Shown here: positions 48,701 through 60,140 of the stretch, piece after piece
Numbering within the stretch: position 1 is the first letter of the stretch
How the letters are laid out: every line of letters starts with the position of its first letter
From: Diorhabda sublineata
Lineage: Eukaryota; Arthropoda; Insecta; Coleoptera; Chrysomelidae
Direction: 5' to 3'
Assembly: GCF_026230105.1 (NCBI RefSeq)
Contig: NC_079478.1
Span: 18,677,653 to 18,741,652, forward strand
Length of the DNA: 64,000 nt
Position numbers and translations under genes: made by a program
Notes under the pieces: model-generated
Told to the model about the DNA's origin: nothing
Database searches by the model: none
The model's input: the letters and a program-made list of their open reading frames with translations, nothing else

Positions 48701-51700
48701 TATATATATAATTATTGATTGATAAGATAGAATCAATTCAGCATAACAAATCTTTATACAAAACCCATTATTTTAAATTAATTTCTTCTACTTGCAATAT
48801 GATAATCGAAACCTTTCACCAATAATAACGGTTAATATAATTTCATAAATCTAACAATCTTCCAATAGCTTGTTGGATCTTAGAATATGTTCTTACTCGA
48901 GCAAAATATTGATTCGTTGGGTTTATCTACATAAAACAAAGGTAAGTTTGAAAGCTTAATCTTCTAATAACAATATTTTATTGTTATTTAATGGACTAAT
49001 TCTGTTTTCAAATACCTACAAGAAAGACAAAAGCTTCTTCGTATCAACCTAATTTGAATATTAGCCTACTCATTTCTCAATAATGTTGTAGAAGATTGTA
49101 ATACCATCTCAACGCAAGAAAAAAACTTCCAGATATAAATATGACATATGTTACTGAAGCACTTTGTTTGGTTGTAATCTACTTGTGAAGTCTGTCAAGT
49201 TGAAGAAGTTGATTCCCGCCAAAGACTTGCGTTACATTTAGGCTTAGTAATCATATAAAAACAATTTTGACGTTAATTCTGATTGATACTTAAAAGATGA
49301 CACTAGAGGTGGTCAACATGAAATGCGAAAGCAGAGTGGGCTTCATAAAATCATTGTTATATATAAAACTTTAATTCAAGTTCTATTGCTTCTAAAAAAA
49401 TCAAATATATTTTAGTATATTGTGAATGAATAATGTATAATCAGAAAATCAGAAAACCAAGAAGATGCAAAGCGAATGTAACATATCTTTCTAATTGAAA
49501 ATCCAAATAAAAGCAATGGGTTTGATACCGAGACATAACATCTAGCGAATTCAGAATCAAATTATCTTTTGTTCATATTGGTATATTGTTTACCAAGTTC
49601 GCAGCAATACCAAAAATGCTCAAACTAACAAGTTATCACAGTATTAAATAGTAAATATCACATATTATCGTGGAATAATTAAGAAAACTGGAGAAATTTA
49701 TGAAATACAAGATATAGTAAGATGGTAGTAGGGATCGACTACATAAGCAGCAGAAACGAAAATCTCAATTATACCTCAAACTTTTTTAACTCCATATCAA
49801 TTTCTCCATTGCAGTCTTGAAACCAACTACACTTCTAGGACTTTAATTCGTAAATTAATTAATCTCTACGCTTTGTTTATTCCCCTCGTAGTTTCATACT
49901 CTTGATTCATTTTTATAAGGAAATAACTTCTTTTACTTATTTCTTACCTTTATTGCAATTGATTAAACGTAGATTATCTAACGTTTTTATAATTACATGA
50001 AGTTATTTAATTATGTGTGAAATCCAATTAACAGTCCGAATAGAAACTACTCTTTAGAATCCGGTTCTGTAAAAGGAAGATCCATAAGAGAACAGGTAGA
50101 GATGTCATGGGATACGACAATATACCACTTAAATCGAATGATCAGTGAATGGACACACTTTTACATTCACTGACGTTTGAGAAAAAGTCTTTTGTCGCAG
50201 TAAAAGCTTTTTGACACAATCCTATGGCGTTTTTTTATACCGTTGTAGTGCACTTTTTGTTTAAGCATACCGGCTATTGATTAATCCATAGAAATCGGCG
50301 CTTTTTCTTCTTTTTAGCAATGCCATTGGACCGCGGTGAAGTACGCTTCAAGCATTTATAACATTCTATGACATTCTTTCGATGCAGGCCATTTTCTTAA
50401 AAAAACTGTCGCTAAGAATTGAGATTTTATCGATAGACATATAATGGTATTCGATTTTTCGATTTGCCACTCTACATACCTTTCTTTGATTCTACTTAGA
50501 CGGAGAAAGTGCCCTTATATGTTACCCCATTATATCGAATATCAAAGTTTAATATACGGTTAAGCGAATTTACAAGAGATATAAACTTTTATGTTGAAGA
50601 AACTATTCAATACTGTTTATTTCTACAGACAATTGAATATCGATATACTTATTAACCCTAAAACAGTATTTTCATTGGTGTTCAAATAATTGGGGAAAGG
50701 CGAATGAGAAAATTTTGTAGAATTATGAACTTCTGCATAAGATTTCGATGTATCTTAATTTCTTATTGCTAATATCTCCACGCCAAATTTTGGAAATCAA
50801 AACCTGCAGCGTAAATTACTTTAGTTTTCTCGAGTAACAAATAAAATATTTTCATAAACGCTCCGACGAAGTCTTTTCCTACCATTTCCTATATTACAGA
50901 AAATTATTCTAAATTTATCTATGGCCGAACCAAAGAACTGTTGTTGTTATTTTCAGTTGATTTTGTGACATAACAATCGACCAGTTACGTTTTATATCAA
51001 ATATTTTATCGACCTCCCAATCTATTCGACAAGTTTAGAGACTCGATTTTAAAATGTGCTCTTTACCTATAATGTCTATAAGACGCGATTAATTTTTTTT
51101 TGGAAATTTTTGGTCATAATTTTCTTCATTCTCGTTGCTCTGGAGCTGCCGGGCTGAAGTTTCTGAGAACAGAACTTAGCCACCAACAGTTACACCAAAA
51201 TTAACGGCGTCATCACCATAACTTAGAACACAGTTTATACTCGTAGTTGCAACTTTCAGAGAATTTGATTATTTTTTCAATAAATATATTATTCCCGGAA
51301 CTGTATTTACTGTTTATTAATTTGCAGAATTATGTTCGGAGGTAGTTTTATTTGTTCTAGCAAATTTGATTCTTTCGAATGCGTTTCTAGCTTTTTACCT
51401 TGATTTTCATTTTCATTTTGTAGCAGGTTGTGGTCAAATATTAATTGTTCATCTTAACTGATACCGAAATTATTTCTTGATGAAGAATCTCTAGCCGGGG
51501 ATCTTGAGGTTATAATAATTTCGTCTGGTTCGAAACTACCAATGTCATGAGAAAAATTGTGCTATAAAAAAATGACGTTATTTAAAAATACTGAAGGGTA
51601 TGATACACAAGCCTCATCAGGATATTTTTTAGTATATTTTCTCAGAATAGCTTCTGAACTATAAAAAGAAACCGTATATTTGTAAGAACAATTAAATAAT

Positions 51701-51749
51701 TTCTCAACTCTAACTTTGCTGTAAATCAAACGAATCCTAAAGGATAGGA
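48701..51749. other. no gene seen
   Basis: About 3 kb of AT-rich DNA without recognisable genes, transposase blocks or structured repeats. Confidence 0.45.
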
Positions 51750-52235
51750 CAATGTTTCCAGTTCTGACAGAAGCTGGTGCTACCAAAAGGACAACGACGA
51801 AGCAGACATACTTCCAAGACTGGGGTCATTAAAATCACCAATACTCCCAGAACCCATTTTTGATATTGCTAAAAGTGTAGTTCTTGAATTTCTTAGTTGT
51901 CTGCTCGTACGAAACACTATGCAAAGATGGAGGGAAACACTTGACAAGAGAAAAGTGAAGGTACACATATTTAGGCCTTTTAACCGAACTGTTATCTAAG
52001 GCGCGATCTTCATGCTATAGGACAGAATGCCTCTGGTGTATGGAGAAGGAATAAACTGTCATCAGTAAGTACCCAATACTCACAAATGCGAGGTACAAAC
52101 ACTTGGGCACTCACATTTTACCCAAGTGGACCAACTTCAATCCATGGTACCCGATTAGCTTCTCAAAGGGGACCTCGGTAGTTTTAAATAGGACACGACA
52201 GGTATCAGAAGGCATAACCGCAACCGCCCACTAAC
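51750..52235 (+). pseudogene. LINE RNase H and ORF2 C-terminal tail remnant
   Basis: Reading + frames in order: CYQKDNDEADILPRLGS, LPEPIFDIAKS, VVLEFLSCLLVRNTMQRWRE, RPFNRTVI, LLSKARSS and NARYKHLGTHILPKW. GN-EAD-LAR-GS is the end of an RNase H domain (last catalytic Asp in EAD). EP-fGIAKs, RW--t---rQaK, N-R----LlsksRs and lsNaRykhLG are the following blocks in RNase H-bearing insect LINEs (I/R1 superfamily). At least three frameshifts and several stops are present and the reverse transcriptase is missing. The family differs from the two R1-like tails at 44.9 and 61.9 kb. Confidence 0.82.
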
Positions 52236-53500
52236 CAAATTATGAACTATGGTGCTGTCCAAATATATTTAGGAAATAAGTAATGTTCGTCATCTTACTT
52301 TTCTTTTCCCTATATAATGCGGTTTCACCATATTTCATAAAATATCACAATTCATTGAAAGGTATAAAGAATCAAAAAATTTGTCAAATAGTGGAAATAA
52401 TTTAGTTGACGAAATTCGTTTTACAATATCATTACAAGCCTTTGAATTGAGACTAATTAACTATAGCATGATAGATGTCATTAAAACGTACCCCGAAATA
52501 CGAAAAAATATCGTGCGCTGTACCATGGATTCGTTCACAATATGGGAAAACGCTCATTATCTACAGTAATAAAGCTAATTCAATTACTCATCAGATAGAT
52601 ACATAATCAAGATATGACTTTATTTGCCTTTATAATGGAGGAGACTAAATACTTAATTTTCCTAGTAGAGCGAATCCGAACTTCTATCGCCGCCGGCGAT
52701 AGGTACAGTTCTGCTTTTCCGTTACCTTCTACAGTTGAAAGCATAATGGCTTTTCAAAACGTTGAATATTATCTATTCTAATTAAAAAAACAATGCTAAT
52801 TCAATACATTTTTAGTTTTACTTCTGTTTTTGTTATAATTTTCATAGGGAAATGAAGTTCTAGGATTATTGGTGTGTGTGTAATTTGTCGAAATAAATAT
52901 GGATAGGGCAACGATCTCGAGAATATTTACGCCGAACAAAGATAAAATATACACACCATTATTATTATAACTAGTTTACATCACGATCCCAATGTAATGC
53001 GAAGAGGTTCTACACTCACACTAATCTAAATCTGCAATAAAAAAACTAGGATACATAAGGAGAAATCTCTCATTTTTAGGTTATGCTGACCTCATATATT
53101 GTTCTTTCTTTCTTAATATGTTGACCTTCTGTGTCCTCTGTATGCTGAGTTTTTTGTATTTACAGATATTCTTCACCTCTATTATCTCTAGGTATGAATA
53201 ACATTGACACTCCTTGTAAAGTGAAGCAGTTGTCGATTTGACAGACAGGCTCACGTCTGCCTCTTTAAATATGTGTGTGTTTTAACACTTGGACGACATC
53301 CACTGAAAAAATCTGCGCTTGATCTGACACATTAGGTTAAACAAAATAAAGGTTGCATGGCCTAAGAAATTCCGCATCAACCTTATCTACGTTTATATTT
53401 AAAACTTTCTCAATAAAGTGCATATCAAAACTTCCACTTGTTCTGCTCAGCTTCATCTACATCGTTTTTATTATCTACTTACACCACAGGTACGTCGCTG
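52236..53500. other. no gene seen; one short GC palindrome
   Basis: AT-rich DNA with a 19-bp GC-rich palindrome at 52684..52702. No coding motif recognised. Confidence 0.4.
52684..52702. repeat. GC-rich palindrome CTATCGCCGCCGGCGATAG
   Basis: Perfect 8-bp arms CTATCGCC / GGCGATAG around GCC, in an otherwise AT-rich region. It could be a hairpin or a binding site; nothing in the surroundings says which. Confidence 0.55.
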
Positions 53501-54015
53501 TCAGAGCTAGAATCATCTACAAGAGCATGTTTCAAGGACTCCTGCTTCTTTTTTTCCTGGATTTTTTCTTCAGTACTTTATTTTATTTTTATTTTATTGA
53601 GAATTATTTTATAAACACCTAAATCTGTCAAACTTCCTGCAAATTTTCTTCATACCGTTTCCTATTAAAAGAATCACTGAACATTAAAAGAGTTAATGAG
53701 GCAAGTCCCAGAAATTTCTTAGGTGTTGTTGGAATTTAATTTCATTAATGTAGCTAATTATACCAACAGAATTTTCTGACACAATTGATAACGTTTATAG
53801 CAGAAAGCTAGGCGTAAATACTAGACGTTGAGGTGAATGACTTCCTCTGTACCTGCTAATGCGCGGTTCTTTGGTAAATGTTCTACCACACGTCGACTAA
53901 TTTCATTTTGGCATCTATTTTCGAACATTACGCACCAGTTATTTCCAGGTAAGGAGTTTTGAGAATGATTTGGTTTTGCAATCCGTCTTAAGCAATCTTG
54001 AACACACTGCCTCAA
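53500..54015 (-). pseudogene. pogo/Tigger-like transposase remnant (CENP-B HTH)
   Basis: The frame 53821..54015 on the minus strand contains NSLPGNNWCVMFENRCQNEI, then SRRVVEHLPKNRALAGTEEV. The order PG-dW---F--R---l--R-----k--RA--t-e-i matches the CENP-B-type second helix-turn-helix of pogo/Tigger transposases. Further along the same strand (about 53530..53600) an acidic Ser-rich segment, KHALVDDSSSDSDVPVV, resembles the acidic tail that closes such proteins, with the DDE domain missing in between. The tail link is weaker than the HTH call. It is not the same copy as 41782..42127. Confidence 0.6.
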
Positions 54016-54240
54016 TTATAATCTATAAAACCCGTAGCCACACTCTCCTAGTTTTACCAATGAATGGATAAAAAGTTCTTCCTATTATTTTCTAAGACGG
54101 TCGGTATTTCCACTACTTTGCATTCATGGCCCTACTAATTTCATTGATCATTATTACAGACATTATAATATAATTTTCTTCTGACCGTTAATGAAACACA
54201 TTTCAGAAATAAACTCATAATTCTTCTCATAGATACTTTA

Positions 54241-54441
54241 TATGATCTTTACTGCTACTGGTTTGACAAGAGACCTTAATATTCTCGAACTGGGAAAGCA
54301 GTTAAGACTGACGTAGGATATGCCAGTATAGTTAAACTTTTATGAAGAAGATTTGATCAATTAAAAAACCAAAATCCAGCCGATCAAGTACATGATAAAA
54401 ATGTAAACCAGCAAAAAGACTTCATAAATAGAATTATTTGA
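54241..54441 (+). pseudogene. unclassified coding-like fragment
   Basis: One frame reads YDLYCYWFDKRP, a stop, YSRTGKAVKTDVGYASIVKL, L, a stop, then RRFDQLKNQNPADQVHDKNV and NQQKDFINRII and a stop at 54439. Apart from two isolated stops it has the composition of a real globular protein in a single frame over 67 codons. I cannot name the family. It could be part of an unknown transposon protein or a decayed host gene. Confidence 0.3.
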
Positions 54442-56148
54442 AATGTAAAACTACTCATGAGAAGTTAACTCTTGTACGTGATATCAATTTAAATTGTTAT
54501 TTGATACATCTTCCATTCAACCTCACCAGTAGTTTCTCGTCCTTTCCCATGTGACAGAATATTCTGTCTTAATCTTTATTGCCAAACGTTTATTCTTACA
54601 AAAACGAATCCCACCCCGACAACAATCAAATCTATTTATCTTCTAATCAATCACGGTCGACGTTGATTGGGGGACTGTCTGGCTCGAAGGACTATAGTTG
54701 CGTACACTGTACGCTTTTACTTACTTAGCTGAAGTTATTCCGTGCTATTTTACGTCCTGTGTCTGCAGTATACGCGATTTTGACCCTAAAAGCGCGGGAA
54801 TCTCTTATCGTCTCAAGATCGCCATCCAATTAAAGCTGACAATAGGTTTACGTTGGTGACACAAGTAGTGGAGTACACTCAGGCGTTCGGATCTACAATC
54901 TTTTGGCTGTTGTATTATTTGAACGGGTAGCAGTGGTGGAGATCCAAGGTAATTTGTTGTAAGGGATTTTTTGGATTTATAAATGGAATGTTTATTTTTT
55001 ATCAAACTGTTTGAACGATATTTGATAATTTTTTAAGGAATACGTACTACAAATTCTTCAAAAGCAATAACGAATAGGTTATTATTTTTATCGGTTGCCA
55101 AGTGAACTACACCGCTTCACGTTCAAGATTGAATCAATGATCAGTCTATTGTTTTTTTGGCTGTTAACTATTTCAAAGATTGGTTAATTGTGCAAGCTGT
55201 TACACTTTCTGTTTAATATGAAGACTCCTACTACCTTTTTGATCTAAATTGACCGCAAAAAAATGATAACACTAATAATTATGTGCGCAAGATTATTATA
55301 CAAGTAAATTTTGGTTTAAACACCACGGAGATGAAAAAACGGAACAAGTATGGATAGAGATATTAGGAGAAGAGATTTGAAGTAATAGAATTATCATGTA
55401 GTGATGTTATTTCCGTAAACTGACAGCAGTTCGGAAACAAAATTAAACAATTTACTAGTCCGTGGAAGAAACATAGTAAAAAAAAGGAGTTTGACACAAT
55501 TGGCTCTAGCAGTATCTAAGCTTTTCTGGAAGGAAAAGATCATAGTAAAACATGTAGAAGTCATCCCGAATAATGTCTAAAAACTTTTTTGTTAGAATGT
55601 GAATTTTATTCAAATATAATTAGTTTGAAACTCTTAAAATATATTCATTAGGAAGCTCCACTACTACGTCTTCAACTGTATGATAGCAGTTAAAGTTTTA
55701 ATACTGTGTATATTGTCTTAGTTCCATTTACTTTGCCTGCAATCAAGCAACATAAGGTATTTTGATCTTTGTAGCGGCTTCGTTTATTTTGTTTCATTTA
55801 AATGAACGCGCACTATCGTGGACGTACCTACAGTGTCAGTGACACACAACAATAATACTCTAATTAAAGTTAATAGAAAATATATCAAGCCCAAACCATT
55901 CGAAACGTTGTTGATGAAATGAGTTAAATACCGGGCAACAATGTAATATTTACAAATGTAGAGGTGGAGCGCTTGGTACGTATTGAAATAGATCAAGTGC
56001 CCTATTAACCTTCAAGAATGCTGTAAATTTTCAGTGTTGGAGTATTTAAATATTTCATATTCCTTTGTTACTGCGGCTAATTTGAATTATAATTTGTTAG
56101 TTAATTCCGAATAGAATGATATCTTAACCTATACCGAATTTGTTTCAG
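54442..56148. other. presumed intron upstream of the GATA exon
   Basis: AT-rich DNA ending in a plausible branch-point context (TTAACC near 56125) and the acceptor TTTGTTTCAG. A GC-richer patch at about 54655..54830 has no recognisable coding content. The frames 54805..55005 and 55784..55996 show no motif. Confidence 0.5.
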
Positions 56149-56283
56149 AGTTTACAAAGCGCAGCGAGAAGAGCGGGAACTAGTTGTGCGAATTGCAAAA
56201 CCACGACTACGACCCTTTGGAGGCGAAATCAGAACGGGGAGCCAGTTTGTAATGCCTGCGGACTGTACTATAAACTACACAAC
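56149..56283 (+). CDS. grn: GATA transcription factor, C-terminal zinc-finger exon
   Basis: The exon of 45 codons reads SLQSAARRAGTSCANCKTTT, then TTLWRRNQNGEPVCNACGLY, then YKLHN. It holds a complete class IV finger, C-X2-C-X17-C-X2-C, with the LWRR and CNACGLYYKLHN signature. The 3' splice site is TTTGTTTCAG before 56149 and the donor is GTAAGTA from 56284; both ends are phase 0. Exon breaks just before SAARRAGT and just after YYKLHN are those of the C-finger exon in animal GATA genes. The residues (SAARRAGTSCANC, KLHN rather than KLHG or KLHS) fit the GATA-1/2/3 group, called grain in insects, better than pannier or serpent. The protein binds GATA sites in enhancers in the nucleus. SLQ at the start may mean that an alternative acceptor a few bases downstream is used in some transcripts. 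Neighbouring exons are not visible within the window. Confidence 0.93.
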
Positions 56284-57289
56284 GTAAGTAACATAAATCT
56301 ATCTGATAGTTCTATACTCTCATGAGTCTTATTCCACCCAGTATATATGTCTTTGTGTTGTCTTTGCTGGTGATATTCTCACACTCTATAAATGTATAGG
56401 TTCGCGTGTCGTGAGTGGATTGGATATACGGACTTGGCGTTTCTCTATTATTCTTAACATTGTAGAATCCCTATTACATAATATTAAAAGTAATGTTGAC
56501 AACGTTGCTATATTTTATTAGACATCGCCTTTAAGTTGGTCGTGTTTTATAATTTAACAGTGAAAAGAGTGTTGGCAAATCTTCAGAAAAATTTGATATA
56601 AAAATAAAAAAAATTGATATCTCAAGCTAGCAAAGTTACCTTTTATTAAAAATTGATAATATTTAATGATATTGTTTAATAATATATTTTAGAAAAATAT
56701 TCTTGATTATTTAGATTTTTATTTGCTATGATATTTCTTCAGATTTTCATTTTACACTAAATATATTCCTATTGATGAAAAAATTATCTTAATTCTTCAT
56801 CCTTCCATATTTCTACGTTTTCACATTTCAAATTTAAATAAGGAACTTTTCACTGATCTTATTCCAAAATGTAGATTAGTTTGTAATTCTAGAATCGTTT
56901 CACAATCTAATGTCATCATTATAAACATCCAGCCAGATAGTTCTTGAATATCTTTTATTCCATTTAACCTTTTTCTCTTTCTATTTGATATATTATCTAT
57001 TTTTAAAAGATAAGTTCTATGCGGAATTGAATTGTTCGAAATTATTTATTGAAATTTGCTATAAGTATGACTTTTATGTTTTTGATGTTAATTTTTGGAA
57101 ATATTTTCATTTAAAGTTTTTGATATGTGAAAAGCAGAATAAGCAGAAGCATATAATAAAAATCAAAATTGATTATTTTTATTTGTAAGAGAATTTTGAA
57201 CGATGATAATATTGCTATGAATAACATTAACCAGCGAAGGTTCTTCGCGGGTTATTGATTTTTGAAGATGTGCAATCCAGGAAACTGTA
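56284..57289. other. presumed intron downstream of the GATA exon
   Basis: Very AT-rich DNA starting with the GTAAGTA donor. The 67-codon frame 56985..57188 is an AT-rich chance frame. The next expected exon (starting V/I-NRPLTMKKEGIQTR) is not seen up to the window end. Confidence 0.55.
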
Positions 57290-57830
57290 ACTGTTCCCGA
57301 GACACGAAGAGCTGGAAGACCCAATCAAACTTAATGATCGTTATCTGGGACTTACGGCTCTTTGAAATCGATATATCGATATTAACAATAAGTAGAATTT
57401 GTAATGCTTATTGAAGTTACAGGCGATTTCTAAGGTAGAACATAACCTGCGTTTAGACAACAAAGAAAGGCAGAGATTCTCGTTATTTCTCGAATTTGTC
57501 TTAATGGATGTACTGAACTGATTACAATCAAGTGGTAGCCAATGTGCTGCCACCGTTTCATGCTGCTTTAGGTACTTAGCTCATTTTAATAGATGATAAT
57601 GTAAGACAACATCGAACTTACGGGGTTTTAGAAGAAATAGACAACCAAGGTTTTCTTCATCTACCACTGCCACCCAGGTCACCTGATCTGAATCATATAG
57701 ACATGTATAAGTAACAAAAAGCTATTCACGATCTGAATCTGCGATAAAAGGCCATACAGGAACTTCGGAATCTTCTTCTGGTTGGGAGCATGCTGTAATG
57801 CAGGGTCACAGGGAGTATTAGCTGTTGTTT
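57290..57830 (+). pseudogene. Tc1-like transposase remnant, internally deleted
   Basis: Across frames: SRDTKSWK, then NDRYLGLTAL, a stop, NRYIDI (the Tc1 block R-RYl-l-al-nR--t), then after a degraded stretch VRQHRTYGVLEEIDNQGFLH followed by LPLPPRSPDLNHIDMYK. The last part is the Tc1 motif DN-rPH------L-------WP--SPDLNPIEHlW. It keeps the middle and the third catalytic region with SPD, although the preceding D of the DNxRPH block is changed. The final part, AIQELRNLLLVGSM, resembles the C-terminal I--LI-SMprR. The first catalytic region (TDE) is missing. Stops and frameshifts throughout. Confidence 0.82.
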
Positions 57831-58369
57831 AAACTTCTTTTTTCATTCAATTGTTTGATAATTTCTTCTGGTTTATTATTTTATATTAGCATTAATCATT
57901 ATTATCATTATAATCATTATATAAGCTATTGATTATTTGTTGGTATATCTAAGAAAATTTGGGTTACTTTATTCATTACTCATATTTCCATAGTGACTCA
58001 TTTCAGATTCCTTTTCGAATATTTATTGTCTCAAAGTGAATCAGCATGTTGTCTAATAGTATTATATAATAGAATAGGCTGTATTACATCAGTAGTTTAA
58101 TTTCTTCTGTTCATAAATTTGTACAATACCTCAATAGTACTGATTCCATTCCTAATAACCTCTTTAACTACAACTTTAGTTCTACACTTTGTTATTGCGA
58201 TACAAACCTTGGTATGTTTTAGACAGCATTGCTTCTTTTATATTTCAAATTTCTAGCATTCTCACATTTTTTCTTACATTATCTTCCCAGTGCAGCGTCT
58301 TAACGATCTTATATTAGTTAGGATTCTCCACTTATCATCTCAAATTTTCAGTATGTTTCAACGTCTTCA
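57831..58369. other. no gene seen
   Basis: AT-rich intron-like DNA with an ATTATTATCATTATAATCAT low-complexity patch at about 57895..57925. Confidence 0.4.
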
Positions 58370-58714
58370 CTATTCTCTTCTGTTAATATTTGATATTTCA
58401 CTGGAATTGCATTTCTGTTGAATCTGTGTATAAATCTTTCTTTCAAATGATTCACTATGTTTTCTAGTTGCTTTATAACAATACAGATAGAAAGGTATGA
58501 TGGTGGGTTTATACTCGTAAAATCCTTCCTTTATTTCTTTAGTTTGTGTTTTTATATATTTCACACCTTGCTTTAGGTTATATTTGAACATTATAAACAA
58601 GATATATATTATATTTCCATCACTGTTAAGAATCGATACAACGTATAAGTTTCCATTCAATTTTCTATCGCTGTTAATTCTTTCTTTCCATTTACTTCTA
58701 TCAAATTCCGTCAA
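58370..58714 (-). other. unclassified 114-codon Lys-rich open frame
   Basis: The minus-strand frame begins MTEFDRSKWKERINSDRKLN and stays open for 114 codons, long for this AT-rich DNA. It is lysine, tyrosine and isoleucine rich with an FDRSKWKERI start, but no domain is recognisable. It may be a piece of an unknown element or a chance frame; the downstream end simply runs into a stop. Confidence 0.25.
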
Positions 58715-59247
58715 AACATATGTTAATGTAACTCAAATCACAAGTCAATTAAGTTCAAGTGATCCCACCACGTTTAACGTAACGCACAATCTAAATCAAG
58801 ATAACACAAACTCCGACGAAAGATGTTTGCCTGAACAATCATAATCTACGGGTGTTAAAACTATCAGCATCTTCAATCTAATGACAATCTAGTTAAAGCA
58901 TAATCGGTTGATTAGCCCAAATCCTGATATCTATCACGCGTACATATCTGCTGACTCTTCATTTTCTCCGTCCTTCTTTTCTTTTATATTGATGATTATC
59001 GGCTAGAGCTGGAATAGTTATTTTGTAAAACAAGTTATATTATAACAAGGATGAATTGAATGAAAAAGTATGCACTACTATTTTCCGTTAATATGAATAC
59101 ATACAAAACTTTATTTTATTTTATGGGTGTGTGATTTGCATTCATATTTTTGATGTGGAATATGTTGCGAAAAAACTTTTGCACCACTAAATATTCATGA
59201 CATCTATTTGCGCCCTATCGTTAGGTTAGGATATGGACAAAACCTAA
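58715..59247. other. no gene seen
   Basis: AT-rich intron-like DNA. The frame 58584..58844 overlaps the previous item on the opposite strand and shows no motif. Confidence 0.4.
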
Positions 59248-60140
59248 ATGTTTTTTGGCACATTTAGTACATTTTATTTAAACGTAGCTGAATCTCCTCC
59301 TTCGTTATATGTGTGCTTGCGGATTTGTAGACATAGATCTTTACCAACAACAAGTTTCGGTGATGTTTATTGCTTCGATTTTAAATCCGATGAGGACTCG
59401 TGCTACTATCAACCTGAAATTCGCAGTTTTTGCTTAAGACGACGAAGTTTTGTTAACTTATTCATAAACTTTTCTTATATATTTTATAAACTCCAATCAA
59501 ACGTTTTCTAAAAAGTATTTGGAATACACTGAACTTTTATTTTAAACAAAATGTGTATCTATTTGACATTATTATAAAAAGTTACTTCCCAGCTCTGTTA
59601 TCGTACTTTCAGAATCTGACCTGATGTGTTCGGTTTGTTACGTGGCGCGTTCTATTCCCGTAACAAATTGTTATTGTAGTTGGGTAACGACGTTGTTTAA
59701 AGTAGGCGTGGAGACCTGTATATATGATATACTGGCTGAAGTCCTGCTCGGGGCAGTCGACATACTCGATATAGTCTGTGGAACATGTCATTATGATCCA
59801 CAATCGCACTACTATTGCTCTGCGGAATGCGATGCTCTTCTTATTCTTCTTTGGTCGACGTATATCGGAGAAGACTAATAACTGCACTTGATCTGTTTTT
59901 TTTTTATTCTCTTACAAAGGATTGTGACGGACATTATCTGGGTGAATATCGTAGTTTATGGGCGCATAAATATATTAAGACAGTTATCAATTGTTACATC
60001 GCGTATGAAATTAGGTATCTAGTAGTTTATTTGCTTTTGAGCTTATATGTATGGTGGTTGGGTGTTGATAGATACGAGGATGGTCCCAGTAGTACCTGGC
60101 CTAACAAAGAATAAACAAAAATTTTGGAATTAAATATATT
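59248..60140 (+). other. cluster of overlapping open frames, unclassified
   Basis: Four frames of 84 to 99 codons crowd into 0.9 kb: 59248..59511, 59624..59878 and 59815..60114 on + and 59609..59887 on -. The segment 59620..59880 is GC-richer than its flanks. The + frame 59624..59878 is cysteine-rich (CSVCYVARSIPVTNCYC, CGTCHYDPQSHYYCSAEC). The + frame 59815..60114 ends GPSSTWPNKE, followed at once by AATAAA in AAAGAATAAACAAAA, a possible polyadenylation signal. No family recognised. It could be a decayed gene or transposon, or an exon read in an unknown frame. Confidence 0.3.

Noticed and set aside
1..56148. GATA N-finger exon upstream
   Set aside because: No C-X2-C-X17-C-X2-C finger other than the one at 56149..56283 was seen on the plus strand.
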